NCBI RefSeq assembly: GCF_002269125.1
Contig: NZ_NQKI01000001.1
Coordinates: forward strand, 186,001 to 250,000
Direction of reading: 5' to 3'
From: Pseudomonas lundensis
Lineage (GTDB): Bacteria; Pseudomonadota; Gammaproteobacteria; Pseudomonadales; Pseudomonadaceae
DNA length: 64,000 bases
How positions within the stretch are numbered: position 1 is the stretch's first letter; each line of letters opens with the position of its first letter. The translations under genes were made by a program, and so were the position numbers. The notes below the pieces were generated by a model, which was given only the letters and a program-made list of their open reading frames with translations, was not told the origin of the DNA and searched no databases. This document shows positions 36,266 to 44,636 of this stretch, in pieces.

Positions 36266-37660
36266 ATGACCCATCCTGCCTTGATTGATGAGCTAAAGAC
36301 CCTGGTAGAGCCTGGCAAGGTTCTCACCGACGCCGATTCCCTCAATGCTTATGGCAAGGACTGGACCAAGCATTTCGCCCCTGCGCCGCTCGCCATCGTG
36401 TTCCCGAAAACCACCGAACAGGTACAGGCCATTGTGCTGTGGGCCAACGCTCACCATGTCGCGCTGGTACCCTCGGGCGGTCGTACCGGTTTGTCGGCGG
36501 CAGCCGTGGCGGCCAACGGCGAAGTGGTGGTGTCATTCGACTATATGAACCAGGTGCTGGACATCAACCTGACTGACCGCACGGTGGTGTGCCAGCCGGG
36601 CGTGGTCACCGAGCATCTGCAGAACCTCGCGCAAGAACACGGCCTGTATTACCCGGTGGACTTCGCCTCGGCAGGTTCCAGCCAGATTGGCGGCAATATC
36701 GGCACCAATGCCGGCGGGATCAAAGTGATTCGCTATGGCATGACCCGCAACTGGGTCGCGGGCATGAAAGTGGTCACCGGCAAGGGTGACGTACTCGAAC
36801 TGAACAAAGACCTGATCAAAAACGCCACGGGTTATGACATGCGCCAGCTGTTCATCGGCGCTGAAGGCACGCTGGGCTTTGTCGTTGAAGCCACAATGCG
36901 CCTGGACCGTGCGCCCAAGAACCTGACGGCCATGGTGCTCGGCACGGCTGACTTCGACTCGATCATGCCGGTCCTGCATGCCTTCCAGAACAAACTGGAT
37001 CTGACGGCATTCGAATTCTTCTCCGACAAGGCGCTGGCCAAAGTCATGGCGCGTGGCGATGTGCCTGCGGCGTTTGACACCGACTGTCCGTTCTACGCGC
37101 TGCTGGAATTCGAAGCGACCACCGAGGAAGTGGCCAACGCGGCTCTGGAAACCTTCGAGCACTGCATGGAGCAAGGCTGGGTGCTGGACGGCGTGATGAG
37201 CCAGAGCGAAACCCAATTGCAAAACCTGTGGAAACTGCGCGAGTACATCTCCGAAACCATTTCCCACTGGACGCCGTACAAAAACGACATCTCGGTCACC
37301 GTTTCGAAAGTGCCTGCGTTTTTGAAAGAGATTGATGCGATCGTCGGTGAACACTACCCGGATTTCGAAATTGTCTGGTTTGGTCACATCGGTGACGGCA
37401 ACCTGCACCTGAACATCCTTAAGCCTGAAAACCTGAGCAAAGACGACTTTTTCGCCAAATGCGCGACCGTCAACAAGTGGGTGTTTGAAACGGTCGAGAA
37501 GTACAACGGTTCGATTTCGGCCGAGCACGGCGTGGGCATGACCAAGCGTGATTACTTGACGTACAGCCGATCACCGGTCGAGATCGAGTACATGAAAGCC
37601 ATCAAGGCTGCATTTGACCCGAACGGCATCATGAACCCGGGCAAAATTTTCGCGATTTAA
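36266..37660 (+). CDS. D-2-hydroxyglutarate dehydrogenase (FAD-linked)
   Basis: A 464-residue flavoenzyme. The N-terminal FAD_binding_4 (PCMH) domain has 'LVPSGGRTGLSAAAVA' near residue 75 and 'GGNIGTNAGGIKVIRYG' near 143; the C-terminal FAD-oxidase domain has 'WFGHIGDGNLHLNI' and 'SAEHGVGMTKRDYL', which carry the metal-binding His/Glu set. In Pseudomonas stutzeri this enzyme (D2HGDH) removes the 2-hydroxyglutarate that SerA makes from 2-oxoglutarate and drives the SerA reaction; the two genes are divergent neighbours here too. The ATG at 36266 gives the family start 'MTHPALIDELKTLV'; earlier ATGs at 36236 and 36242 have no better ribosome-binding site. Confidence 0.9.
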   Translation: MTHPALIDELKTLVEPGKVLTDADSLNAYGKDWTKHFAPAPLAIVFPKTTEQVQAIVLWANAHHVALVPSGGRTGLSAAAVAANGEVVVSFDYMNQVLDINLTDRTVVCQPGVVTEHLQNLAQEHGLYYPVDFASAGSSQIGGNIGTNAGGIKVIRYGMTRNWVAGMKVVTGKGDVLELNKDLIKNATGYDMRQLFIGAEGTLGFVVEATMRLDRAPKNLTAMVLGTADFDSIMPVLHAFQNKLDLTAFEFFSDKALAKVMARGDVPAAFDTDCPFYALLEFEATTEEVANAALETFEHCMEQGWVLDGVMSQSETQLQNLWKLREYISETISHWTPYKNDISVTVSKVPAFLKEIDAIVGEHYPDFEIVWFGHIGDGNLHLNILKPENLSKDDFFAKCATVNKWVFETVEKYNGSISAEHGVGMTKRDYLTYSRSPVEIEYMKAIKAAFDPNGIMNPGKIFAI

Positions 37661-37793
37661 TCAGCGGCACAACAGCGGTAGTCGCTGCCCAAGAGTGGTT
37701 GAACAACCCGTTTCCCTGGAGCACGCGTGCACTCGGTCTCCAGGGCAACGTCGGCAGCGACGCGTTAAGCGAACCCACCAGCGGAGTCGGTCA

Positions 37794-38459
37794 ATGAGCT
37801 ATCAGCACCAGTATGTCGACGGTACGAAGATTCACTTTCCAATCGGCAAAGTGGTGTGCATCGGGCGTAACTATGCCGAGCACGCCAAAGAGTTGGATAA
37901 CCCGATCCCGACTGAGCCTTTGTTGCTCATTAAACCCGGCAGTTGCGTAGTGCCGCTGGAGGGCGGTTTTACCATCCCGACCGAGCGCGGTTCCGTGCAT
38001 TACGAGGCCGAAATCGCTGTGCTGATCGGCAAGCCGCTGTCCAACAACCCGAGCACAGAAGAGGTGCTGGACGCCATCTCCGGGTTTGCTCCGGGCCTGG
38101 ACCTGACCCTGCGCGACAAACAGGCCGAGCTGAAAAGCAAAGGCCTGCCCTGGGAAATCGCCAAATCGTTTGACGGCGCCTGCGTGTTGGCACCGTTCGT
38201 GGCGAGCTGCACCTTCCCGGACCTGAAGAACATTGGAATTCGTTTGACCATCAATGGCGACGTGCGCCAGGACGGCAACAGTGCCCTGATGCTCAATCCA
38301 ATCGTGCCGATGATTCAGCACATCGCGTCCTGCTTCTCACTGCAAGCAGGCGACGTGGTCATGACCGGCACGCCGGCAGGTGTAGGTCCGTTGACGGTCG
38401 GGGATGAGATTGTTCTGGAACTGAGCGGGGTCAGACCCTTCGAAAGCTGCGTGCGTTAA
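37794..38459 (+). CDS. fumarylacetoacetate hydrolase (FAH) family protein
   Basis: A 221-residue single FAH domain. 'KVVCIGRNYAEHAKELDN' near residue 18, 'PLLLIKPGSCVVP', 'HYEAEIAVLIGKPL' (metal-binding Glu residues) and 'VVMTGTPAGVGPLTVGD' are the family marks. Close relatives act as oxaloacetate tautomerases/decarboxylases or acylpyruvases, so a clean-up role on unstable 2-oxoacids is plausible next to the 2-hydroxyglutarate enzyme. GGAG lies 8 bases before the ATG at 37794. It is about 130 bases after the D2HGDH gene, so the two may be co-transcribed. Confidence 0.87.
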   Translation: MSYQHQYVDGTKIHFPIGKVVCIGRNYAEHAKELDNPIPTEPLLLIKPGSCVVPLEGGFTIPTERGSVHYEAEIAVLIGKPLSNNPSTEEVLDAISGFAPGLDLTLRDKQAELKSKGLPWEIAKSFDGACVLAPFVASCTFPDLKNIGIRLTINGDVRQDGNSALMLNPIVPMIQHIASCFSLQAGDVVMTGTPAGVGPLTVGDEIVLELSGVRPFESCVR

Positions 38460-38482
38460 ACCCACCGTTAAATCCCTCTCTC

Positions 38483-38508
38483 CAGCCCCTCCCTTTGGGA
38501 GAGGGCTG
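38483..38508 (+). terminator. hairpin after the FAH-family gene
   Basis: CAGCCCCTCCC pairs with GGGAGAGGGCTG around a TTT loop, with one bulged base. This hairpin, with the flanking CCCTCTC/GAGAGGG alternatives, resembles short inverted repeats scattered between Pseudomonas genes. It may stop or protect the upstream transcript. Confidence 0.5.
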
Positions 38509-38514
38509 ACTGTC

Positions 38515-38554
38515 ACTCTCAAACTCTCAAACTCTCAAACTCTCAAACTCTCAA
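38515..38554. repeat. five tandem copies of the octamer ACTCTCAA
   Basis: Five exact, uninterrupted copies of an 8-base unit (ACTCTCAA) run from 38515 to 38554, with two more bases of a sixth. They lie between the FAH gene's hairpin and the DUF5924 gene, ending about 65 bases before its ATG. Copy number of such a perfect repeat may vary between strains by slipped replication. Confidence 0.9.
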
Positions 38555-38619
38555 ACGTCGATTCCAGCAAACCGCTATTCTGTCGAGGATTTTTCCTATA
38601 CAGAATGTGAACCCGCCGC

Positions 38620-39663
38620 ATGCCAAACTGGAACCACTACTTACAGCGCGTCATTGAATTAATGAAGCGCTATCCGGGGCTGATTGCGCTGTTCGGCTTC
38701 TGTTCGGGAGTGGGCAGTTTCATTCTGGTTGATCGTCAGCAAGGCATGGCCCGCTGGATCGCTGTGATTTTGCTGGTGAGCTGGGTCTGGCTGATGCTGG
38801 AAAACACCTTCACGCAGCTGTTCATGCGCGTGTTCAAGCGCGAAATCCCTCCGCCGCTGCTGCGTTACGCCACGCAGATGATCCATCAGGAAAGCCTGTT
38901 TTTCGTCTTACCGTTTTTCTTTATCACCACCACCTGGAACAGCGGCCAGATGGTCTTCACCGGGCTGCTCGGCGCCACCGCGCTGGTGACCATTACCGAC
39001 CCGCTCTATTACAAATGGCTAGCCCCCAAGCGCTGGCTGTTTCTGGCGGTACACACGCTGGCGCTATTCGCGGCGCTGCTGACCGCACTGCCGATCATCC
39101 TCAACCTCACCACCTCGCAAAGCTACATGCTGGCATTGGGCGCCGCTGTGGTGCTGTCCATCCCCAGTCTGGCCGTGAGTTTGCCGCTCAAGACCCTGCG
39201 CGGCTGGCTGTTGCTGCCGTTGATGGTGATTGCTCTTGGCGGCACAGGCTGGCTGCTGCGCTCATGGGTGCCGCCCGCCACGCTGTGGATGACGGAAGTG
39301 GCGGTTACCACGCAATTGCAGGACCGCACGCCGGGCGAGAGCCTCAAGCGCATTGACGTCAACGCACTGCGGGCGCAGGGGTTGTATGCCTACACCGCGA
39401 TCAATGCGCCACGGGGTTTGAACGAGCGTATCTATCACGTGTGGAAGCTCAATGGTCAGGAAGTAGACCGCATCGCGCTGGATATCAAAGGCGGGCGCAA
39501 GGAAGGTTATCGCGCCTGGACCCACAAACAGAACTTCCCGCCCAACCCTGTAGGCCGCTGGCAAGTACGGGTGTTGACGGGGGACGGGCAGATGATTGGC
39601 GTGTTGCGCTTCCGGGTTATCGACGCAGATCAATCACCTTCAGCGTCCAGTCAGGCAAACTGA
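38620..39663 (+). CDS. DUF5924 membrane protein with DUF2914 C-terminal domain
   Basis: A 347-residue protein. Residues ~20-225 hold about seven hydrophobic segments; the last ~110 residues are a soluble domain ('YHVWKLNGQEVDRIALDIKG' and 'GRWQVRVLTGDGQMIGVLRF'), which fits DUF2914. The layout predicts an inner-membrane protein with a domain outside the cytoplasm. Function is unknown. No good ribosome-binding site precedes the ATG at 38620, but the protein starts directly with plausible sequence. It ends about 45 bases before the Mla-type operon. Confidence 0.75.
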   Translation: MPNWNHYLQRVIELMKRYPGLIALFGFCSGVGSFILVDRQQGMARWIAVILLVSWVWLMLENTFTQLFMRVFKREIPPPLLRYATQMIHQESLFFVLPFFFITTTWNSGQMVFTGLLGATALVTITDPLYYKWLAPKRWLFLAVHTLALFAALLTALPIILNLTTSQSYMLALGAAVVLSIPSLAVSLPLKTLRGWLLLPLMVIALGGTGWLLRSWVPPATLWMTEVAVTTQLQDRTPGESLKRIDVNALRAQGLYAYTAINAPRGLNERIYHVWKLNGQEVDRIALDIKGGRKEGYRAWTHKQNFPPNPVGRWQVRVLTGDGQMIGVLRFRVIDADQSPSASSQAN

Positions 39664-39708
39664 CCGTATTGTGCTATTACCTATGGTCTACGTATTCGCG
39701 AAACGAGC

Positions 39709-40863
39709 TTGGAGCCGACGATTATTACTGCTAAGGCTGGCGACGCCCAATTAGACACTTCGAGCACACCGGCCCGACTCCACATCAGTGGCGACTGGAC
39801 GCTGGCCAATTACGCACGCCTCAAGCAACTGACCGAGCAGTTGGCGGGCAAGTACGACGACAGCACCCGCGTGGACCTGGATGATGTCAGCCGCCTCGAC
39901 ACGGCAGGCGCTTCGCTGCTGGTCGAACTGCTGGGCGCCGAACGCGTCAGCCAACTGGCCGACGCGACCTCCAAACTCCCCGCCGCCGACCGCGCCCTGT
40001 TGCAAACGGTCTATTCCTCAATGCGCGACTTTTGCGTGCCAGCCAAGCCACCAGAGCAGAACACCGGCATTCAGGTGCTCAGCCGCATTGGCTGCGCGGT
40101 CGACAAGCTGTGGCAAGACTCGCTGAAACTGCTGGGTTTCATCGGCCTGATCCTGCAAACCCTGGCCCGCAACCTGTTTCGACCCAAACAATGGCGCATC
40201 ACCCCGGTGGTGGCGCATATCGAACAAATCGGCCTGAACGCGGCCCCGATTGTGGTGCTGCTGACCTTTATGGTTGGCGCGGTGGTGGCGTTCCTTGGCG
40301 CGACGGTGCTGGCCAACTTCGGCGCAGGCATTTTCACCGTCGACCTGGTGGCGTTTTCGTTCTTGCGAGAATTTGGCGTGTTGCTGACTGCCATCCTGCT
40401 CGCAGGTCGCACCGCGAGTGCGTTCACGGCACAAATCGGCTCGATGAAAGCCAACGAAGAGATCGATGCCATTCGCACGCTGGGCCTCGACCCCATGGAT
40501 TTGCTGGTGCTGCCACGTGTCCTGGCGCTGCTGATCGCGCTGCCGCTGCTCACCTTTTTGGCAATGATGGCGGGGATTCTGGGTGGCGCCGTGGTGTGCA
40601 TCGTATCGCTGGGTATTTCGCCCGACATGTTCATCTCACTGCTGCACTCGGACATCGGTGTGCAGCACTTTCTGGTGGGCATGGTCAAAGCGCCCTTCTT
40701 CGCCTTCCTGATCGCCGCGGTCGGCTGCCTGGAAGGGTTCAAGGTCGCGGGCAGTGCTGAATCGGTGGGCGAACACACGACCTCCAGCGTGGTGCAATCG
40801 ATCTTTATCGTGATCGTGCTGGATGCCGTGGCGGCGTTGTTCTTCATGGAGATGGGCTGGTGA
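39709..40863 (+). CDS. STAS-MlaE fusion: ABC permease of an Mla/Mce-type lipid transporter
   Basis: A 384-residue protein. The first ~100 residues are a STAS/MlaB-like domain ('ARLHISGDWTLANYARLKQL', 'RVDLDDVSRLDTAGASLLVE'). The rest is an MlaE permease with five or six helices: 'LTFMVGAVVAFLGATVLANF', 'RTASAFTAQIGSMKANEEID' and 'LPRVLALLIALPLLTFLAM' are family marks. In the canonical mla operon MlaB and MlaE are separate; here they are fused. The start is probably the TTG at 39709, the first usual start codon after the stop of the upstream frame; an atypical start cannot be excluded. Its stop overlaps the ATPase start (GTGA). Confidence 0.87.
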   Translation: MEPTIITAKAGDAQLDTSSTPARLHISGDWTLANYARLKQLTEQLAGKYDDSTRVDLDDVSRLDTAGASLLVELLGAERVSQLADATSKLPAADRALLQTVYSSMRDFCVPAKPPEQNTGIQVLSRIGCAVDKLWQDSLKLLGFIGLILQTLARNLFRPKQWRITPVVAHIEQIGLNAAPIVVLLTFMVGAVVAFLGATVLANFGAGIFTVDLVAFSFLREFGVLLTAILLAGRTASAFTAQIGSMKANEEIDAIRTLGLDPMDLLVLPRVLALLIALPLLTFLAMMAGILGGAVVCIVSLGISPDMFISLLHSDIGVQHFLVGMVKAPFFAFLIAAVGCLEGFKVAGSAESVGEHTTSSVVQSIFIVIVLDAVAALFFMEMGW

Positions 40864-41663
40864 GTGCTTCTGTGCAAAAAAACCGCGAGGCGGTGATTGA
40901 AGTGCGCGGCCTGTGCAATCGCTTTGGCAGCCAGACTGTGCACGAGCACCTCGACCTGGATGTGTATAAGGGCGAGATATTGGGTGTGGTGGGCGGCTCC
41001 GGCACGGGTAAATCCGTGCTGTTGCGCAGCATTGTCGGCCTGCGTCGCCCCAATGAAGGCGAAGTGCGGGTATTCGGTGAAGACTTGATGAGCTTGCCCG
41101 AAGAAAAACGCTCGCAGGTTGAACGAAGGTTCGGTGTGCTGTTTCAGCAAGGCGCGCTGTTTTCGTCACTGACCGTCACCGAGAACATCGCCCTGCCACT
41201 GATCGAACACGCAGGCCTTAGCCGCCCGGACGCCGAGCACCTGGCGCTGGTGAAACTGGCCCTGGCCGGGCTGCCGTTGTCTTCGGCCGACAAATACCCG
41301 TCGTCGCTGTCGGGCGGGATGGTCAAGCGTGCTGCACTGGCCCGCGCACTGGCGCTTGACCCGGATATTCTGTTTCTCGACGAGCCCACCGCCGGGCTAG
41401 ACCCGATTGGCGCAGCGGCGTTTGACCAGTTGATCCTGACCCTGCGTGATGCGCTGGGCCTGAGTGTGTTCCTTGTCACGCACGACCTCGACACGCTCTA
41501 TACCATTACCGACCGGGTGGCAGTGCTGTCACAAAAACGCGTGTTGGTGGCCGAACCGATCAAGCAGGTCGAAGATTACGACGACCCGTGGATTCATGAG
41601 TATTTCCATGGCCCTCGTGGCCGCGCCGCGTATGAAGCGGCAATCCAGCGTAAGGAGCAATGA
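40860..41663 (+). CDS. MlaF-like ABC ATPase
   Basis: A 267-residue ABC ATPase. Walker A 'GGSGTGKSV' near residue 44, signature 'LSGGMVKRAALARAL' near 148, Walker B 'ILFLDEPTAGLDP' and 'FLVTHDLDTLY' are in place; 'SGGMVKR' is the variant typical of Mla/Mce-system ATPases. The GTG start overlaps the stop of the permease gene by four bases. With the permease and the MCE protein it forms an inner-membrane machine for phospholipid or hydrophobic-molecule traffic between membranes. Confidence 0.9.
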   Translation: MSASVQKNREAVIEVRGLCNRFGSQTVHEHLDLDVYKGEILGVVGGSGTGKSVLLRSIVGLRRPNEGEVRVFGEDLMSLPEEKRSQVERRFGVLFQQGALFSSLTVTENIALPLIEHAGLSRPDAEHLALVKLALAGLPLSSADKYPSSLSGGMVKRAALARALALDPDILFLDEPTAGLDPIGAAAFDQLILTLRDALGLSVFLVTHDLDTLYTITDRVAVLSQKRVLVAEPIKQVEDYDDPWIHEYFHGPRGRAAYEAAIQRKEQ

Positions 41664-41664
41664 C

Positions 41665-42603
41665 ATGGAAACCCGCGCCCATCATGTATTGATTGGCTTG
41701 TTCACTGTGCTGGTTATCGTCGGCGCCATGCTATTTGGCTTGTGGCTGGCCAAGGCCAGTATGGACAGCACCTTTAAAGACTACGAAGTGGTATTCAACG
41801 AGGCTGTCAGTGGTTTGTCCAAGGGCAGCTCGGTGCAATACAACGGGATCAAAGTCGGGGACGTGATCGAGTTGCGCCTTGACGACAAGGACCCGCGCCG
41901 CGTGCTGGCGCGTATCCGCCTCGCAGCCAATACGCCGGTCAAAGTCGACACCAAGGCCAAGCTGGCGCTGACGGGTGTGACAGGGACGTCGATCATTCAG
42001 CTCAGCGGCGGAGACCCCAACAGCCCGCCGCTCAAAGGCAAAGACGGCAAACTGCCTGAAATCGTGGCCTCGCCCTCGCCCATTGCGCGCCTGCTGACCG
42101 ACGGTTCTGACGTCATGGCCAACGTGAACATGCTGCTGCACAACGCCAATCGCCTGTTCTCCCATGAAAACGTCGACCGCGTGGGCAAGACCCTGAACAA
42201 CCTTGAACAAACCACCAACGCCATTGCCGGCCAGCGCGGCGATATTTCCCAGACGTTGAAACAACTGGCGCAGGTCGGCAAACAGGCGAGCATCACGCTG
42301 GAGCAAACCACGGCGCTGATGCGCAACGCCAATGGCCTGCTGAGCACTCAGGGCAAGCAGATGTTCGGCAGCGCCGAGCAAGCGATGCAGTCTCTGGAGC
42401 ACAGTGCCGCCACCATCAACACCTTGCTCAGTAATAACGAAGAGTCACTGAACAACGGCATGCAAGGGCTCAATCAACTGGGCCCGGCCGTTAATGAGCT
42501 GCGCGAAACCCTGAGTACGCTGCGCGCTATCTCGCGGCGCCTGGAAGCCAATCCAAGCGGTTACTTGCTGGGCCGCGAACAGAACAAGGAATTCACGCCA
42601 TGA
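41665..42603 (+). CDS. MlaD/MCE-domain substrate-binding protein
   Basis: A 312-residue protein anchored by one N-terminal helix (residues ~8-30) with one MCE domain (residues ~38-125: 'YEVVFNEAVSGLSKGSSVQY', 'VGDVIELRLDDKDPRRVLA', 'LTGVTGTSIIQLSGG'). A long helical tail (residues ~150-300), rich in Asn and Gln, follows and may form a tunnel or coiled coil across the periplasm as in longer MCE proteins. AAGGAG precedes the ATG at 41665, one base after the ATPase stop. The last four bases overlap the next gene. Confidence 0.9.
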   Translation: METRAHHVLIGLFTVLVIVGAMLFGLWLAKASMDSTFKDYEVVFNEAVSGLSKGSSVQYNGIKVGDVIELRLDDKDPRRVLARIRLAANTPVKVDTKAKLALTGVTGTSIIQLSGGDPNSPPLKGKDGKLPEIVASPSPIARLLTDGSDVMANVNMLLHNANRLFSHENVDRVGKTLNNLEQTTNAIAGQRGDISQTLKQLAQVGKQASITLEQTTALMRNANGLLSTQGKQMFGSAEQAMQSLEHSAATINTLLSNNEESLNNGMQGLNQLGPAVNELRETLSTLRAISRRLEANPSGYLLGREQNKEFTP

Positions 42604-43238
42604 ATCGTACGTATCGCCTGGCAGGTTCAATTGTCTTGGCCGCGAGCCTGAGCCTGCTCAGCGCTTGCTCGATTCTGCCCAAACCCGAACCGGTTGATGT
42701 GTACTGGCTGCCGTATGCCCAAACGCCGATTGCAGCCAGCCGCAGCGCGCCAGTGAAATGGTCGTTGCGACTCGACAAGCCGATGGCCAGTAATGCGTTG
42801 AACAGCCAGAACATTGCCGTGGTGCCGCAAGGCAACCTGATCAGCAACTATAAGGGTGCGCGCTGGAGTGACCCGGCCCCGGTGCTGTTACGCAATCGCC
42901 TGCTGGACGCGTTTTTGCAGGATGGGCGGATTCAGGGCTTGAGCACTGACGACAGCAATTTGCAGGCGGACTACGAACTGGGCGGCGAGCTATTGGCGTT
43001 CCAAACCCACTACAACGGCAAAAGCCCGGAAGTGGTGATTCAGTACAACGCTCGACTGGTGCGCGCGAGTGACCAGCGGGTGATTGCGTCTCGGCGTTTT
43101 GAAACGCGCCAGCCGCTCAACAACCCCATGGTGCCAAGCGTGGTGGCAGGCTTTGGTCAAGCGACCGATGCGCTGATGCCTCAAGTGGTGCAATGGGTGA
43201 TGCAACAGGGCCAGGCGCAGCGCGCCATCACCCCTTAG
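42600..43238 (+). CDS. ABC-type transport auxiliary lipoprotein (PF03886 family)
   Basis: A 212-residue lipoprotein with lipobox 'LLSAC' (Cys at about residue 23). The body has the PF03886/PqiC-like pattern 'YWLPYAQTP', 'WSDPAPVLLRNRLLDAFLQ' and 'LQADYELGGELLAFQTHY'. Such proteins work with MCE proteins, probably at the outer membrane. It begins within the end of the MCE gene (ATGA overlap), so the four genes form one coupled operon. Confidence 0.85.
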   Translation: MNRTYRLAGSIVLAASLSLLSACSILPKPEPVDVYWLPYAQTPIAASRSAPVKWSLRLDKPMASNALNSQNIAVVPQGNLISNYKGARWSDPAPVLLRNRLLDAFLQDGRIQGLSTDDSNLQADYELGGELLAFQTHYNGKSPEVVIQYNARLVRASDQRVIASRRFETRQPLNNPMVPSVVAGFGQATDALMPQVVQWVMQQGQAQRAITP

Positions 43239-43301
43239 CAAACAACGCAGCCGCGCCTCCGGATGGACATTCAGGGACAAGGCTGCGAAAGCTCTTGGGC
43301 G

Positions 43302-44531
43302 TTAACCGAAGAACCAGTAGCACACGCCAATTGCGGCCAATACGCCCGAGAACTCTGCCAACAGCGCGCAACCCACCGCGTGACGGGCACGCTGGATACC
43401 GACAGCGCCGAAGTACACCGCCAGCACATAGAACGTCGTTTCGGTACTGCCCTGCACAGTGGCCGCCACCAGCGCCGGGAAGCTGTCGACCCCCTGGTTT
43501 TGCATGGTTTCGATCAACAGTGCCCGTGCCGCACTGCCCGAGAATGGCTTGACCATCGCAGTCGGCAGAGCATCGACAAAACGGGTGTCCCAACCCAGCC
43601 ATTCAACCGCATGGCGGATGCCGTCCAGGCCGAAGTCCAAAGCCCCAGAAGCCCGCAGCACGCCTACCGCGCACAACATGGCCACCAAGTAGGGAAGCAG
43701 GTTTTTGGCCACGTCGAAGCCTTCTTTGGCGCCTTCGACAAAGGCCTCATACACCTTGACCTTACGGAGCGCGCCGATCACCAGAAAAATCATGATCAGC
43801 CCGAACAGGGTCAGGTTGCCGAGAATGGACGACAAACTGGCCAGCGCGGTGGCTGACAACCCCGCCAACAAGGCCATGAATCCACCCAGAATCAGCGCCC
43901 CCGGCAGCAAATACGCCAACACGACCGGGTCCCACAGGCGTAAACGCTGCATGAAGGCCACTGAGAGCAGCCCCACGAGGGTTGAAGCACTGGTTGCCAG
44001 CAAGATAGGCAGAAACACCAGCGTCGGGTCAGCAGCGCCCTGCTGCGCGCGGTACATGAAGATGGTGACGGGCAGAAGCGTCAGCGATGAGGCATTGAGC
44101 ACCAGAAACAGGATTTGCGCATTGCTGGCGCTGGTCGGATTGGGGTTGAGTTCTTGGAGGGCGCGCATGGCTTTGAGACCAATCGGCGTAGCGGCATTGT
44201 CCAGGCCCAGTCCGTTGGCGGCGAAGTTCAGGGTAATAAACCCCAGCGCCGGGTGGCCGGGCGGCACCTCGGGCATCAGGCGCTTGAACAAGGGCCCCAG
44301 CGCCCTGCCCAGCCAGTCTACAATCCCGGCCTTTTCAGCAATGCGCAGAAATCCCAGCCATAGCGTCAGAGTGCCGAACAGAAGAATCATCACCTCAACC
44401 GACAACTTGGCCATGGCGAAAATGCTTTCGACAATCGCCGCGAAAATCCCGGCATTGCCCCCTACCAGCCATTGGGCGAGTGCCGACACGGTCGCGACGA
44501 CGAAAAAGCTGAGCCATAGGCCGTTAAGCAT
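43302..44531 (-). CDS. nucleoside-recognition (Gate/SpmAB-like) membrane protein
   Basis: A 409-residue protein with about ten hydrophobic segments and two Gate (nucleoside_recognition) domains, like fused SpmA-SpmB proteins. 'LNFAANGLGLDNAATPIGLKAM' near residue 108 and 'SGSAARALLIETMQNQGVDSF' near 325 are characteristic. The transported substrate is not established for this family outside spore formers. The ATG at 44531 has AAGGAG 9 bases upstream; a GTG at 44540 would sit inside that site. Confidence 0.83.
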   Translation of the reverse strand: MLNGLWLSFFVVATVSALAQWLVGGNAGIFAAIVESIFAMAKLSVEVMILLFGTLTLWLGFLRIAEKAGIVDWLGRALGPLFKRLMPEVPPGHPALGFITLNFAANGLGLDNAATPIGLKAMRALQELNPNPTSASNAQILFLVLNASSLTLLPVTIFMYRAQQGAADPTLVFLPILLATSASTLVGLLSVAFMQRLRLWDPVVLAYLLPGALILGGFMALLAGLSATALASLSSILGNLTLFGLIMIFLVIGALRKVKVYEAFVEGAKEGFDVAKNLLPYLVAMLCAVGVLRASGALDFGLDGIRHAVEWLGWDTRFVDALPTAMVKPFSGSAARALLIETMQNQGVDSFPALVAATVQGSTETTFYVLAVYFGAVGIQRARHAVGCALLAEFSGVLAAIGVCYWFFG

Positions 44532-44586
44532 CACAAACACTCCTTAAAGATGCGGCGAATGATAGCGGCCAACCCCCAGAAACAAC

Positions 44587-44610
44587 AAACCCCGGACAAG
44601 TCCGGGGTTT
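44587..44610 (-). terminator. terminator downstream of gltP
   Basis: AAACCCCGGA (44587-44596) pairs with TCCGGGGTTT (44601-44610), a perfect 10-bp stem and CAAG loop, 27 bases after the gltP stop on the minus strand. A short T-run is included in the stem. Confidence 0.7.
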
Positions 44611-44636
44611 GGGGAGTGAAGCGTGCGCGGGGGCGA

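Noticed and set aside
38515..38554. Octamer repeat as a CRISPR array
   Set aside because: Units are 8 bases, contiguous, with no spacers; no cas genes are near.
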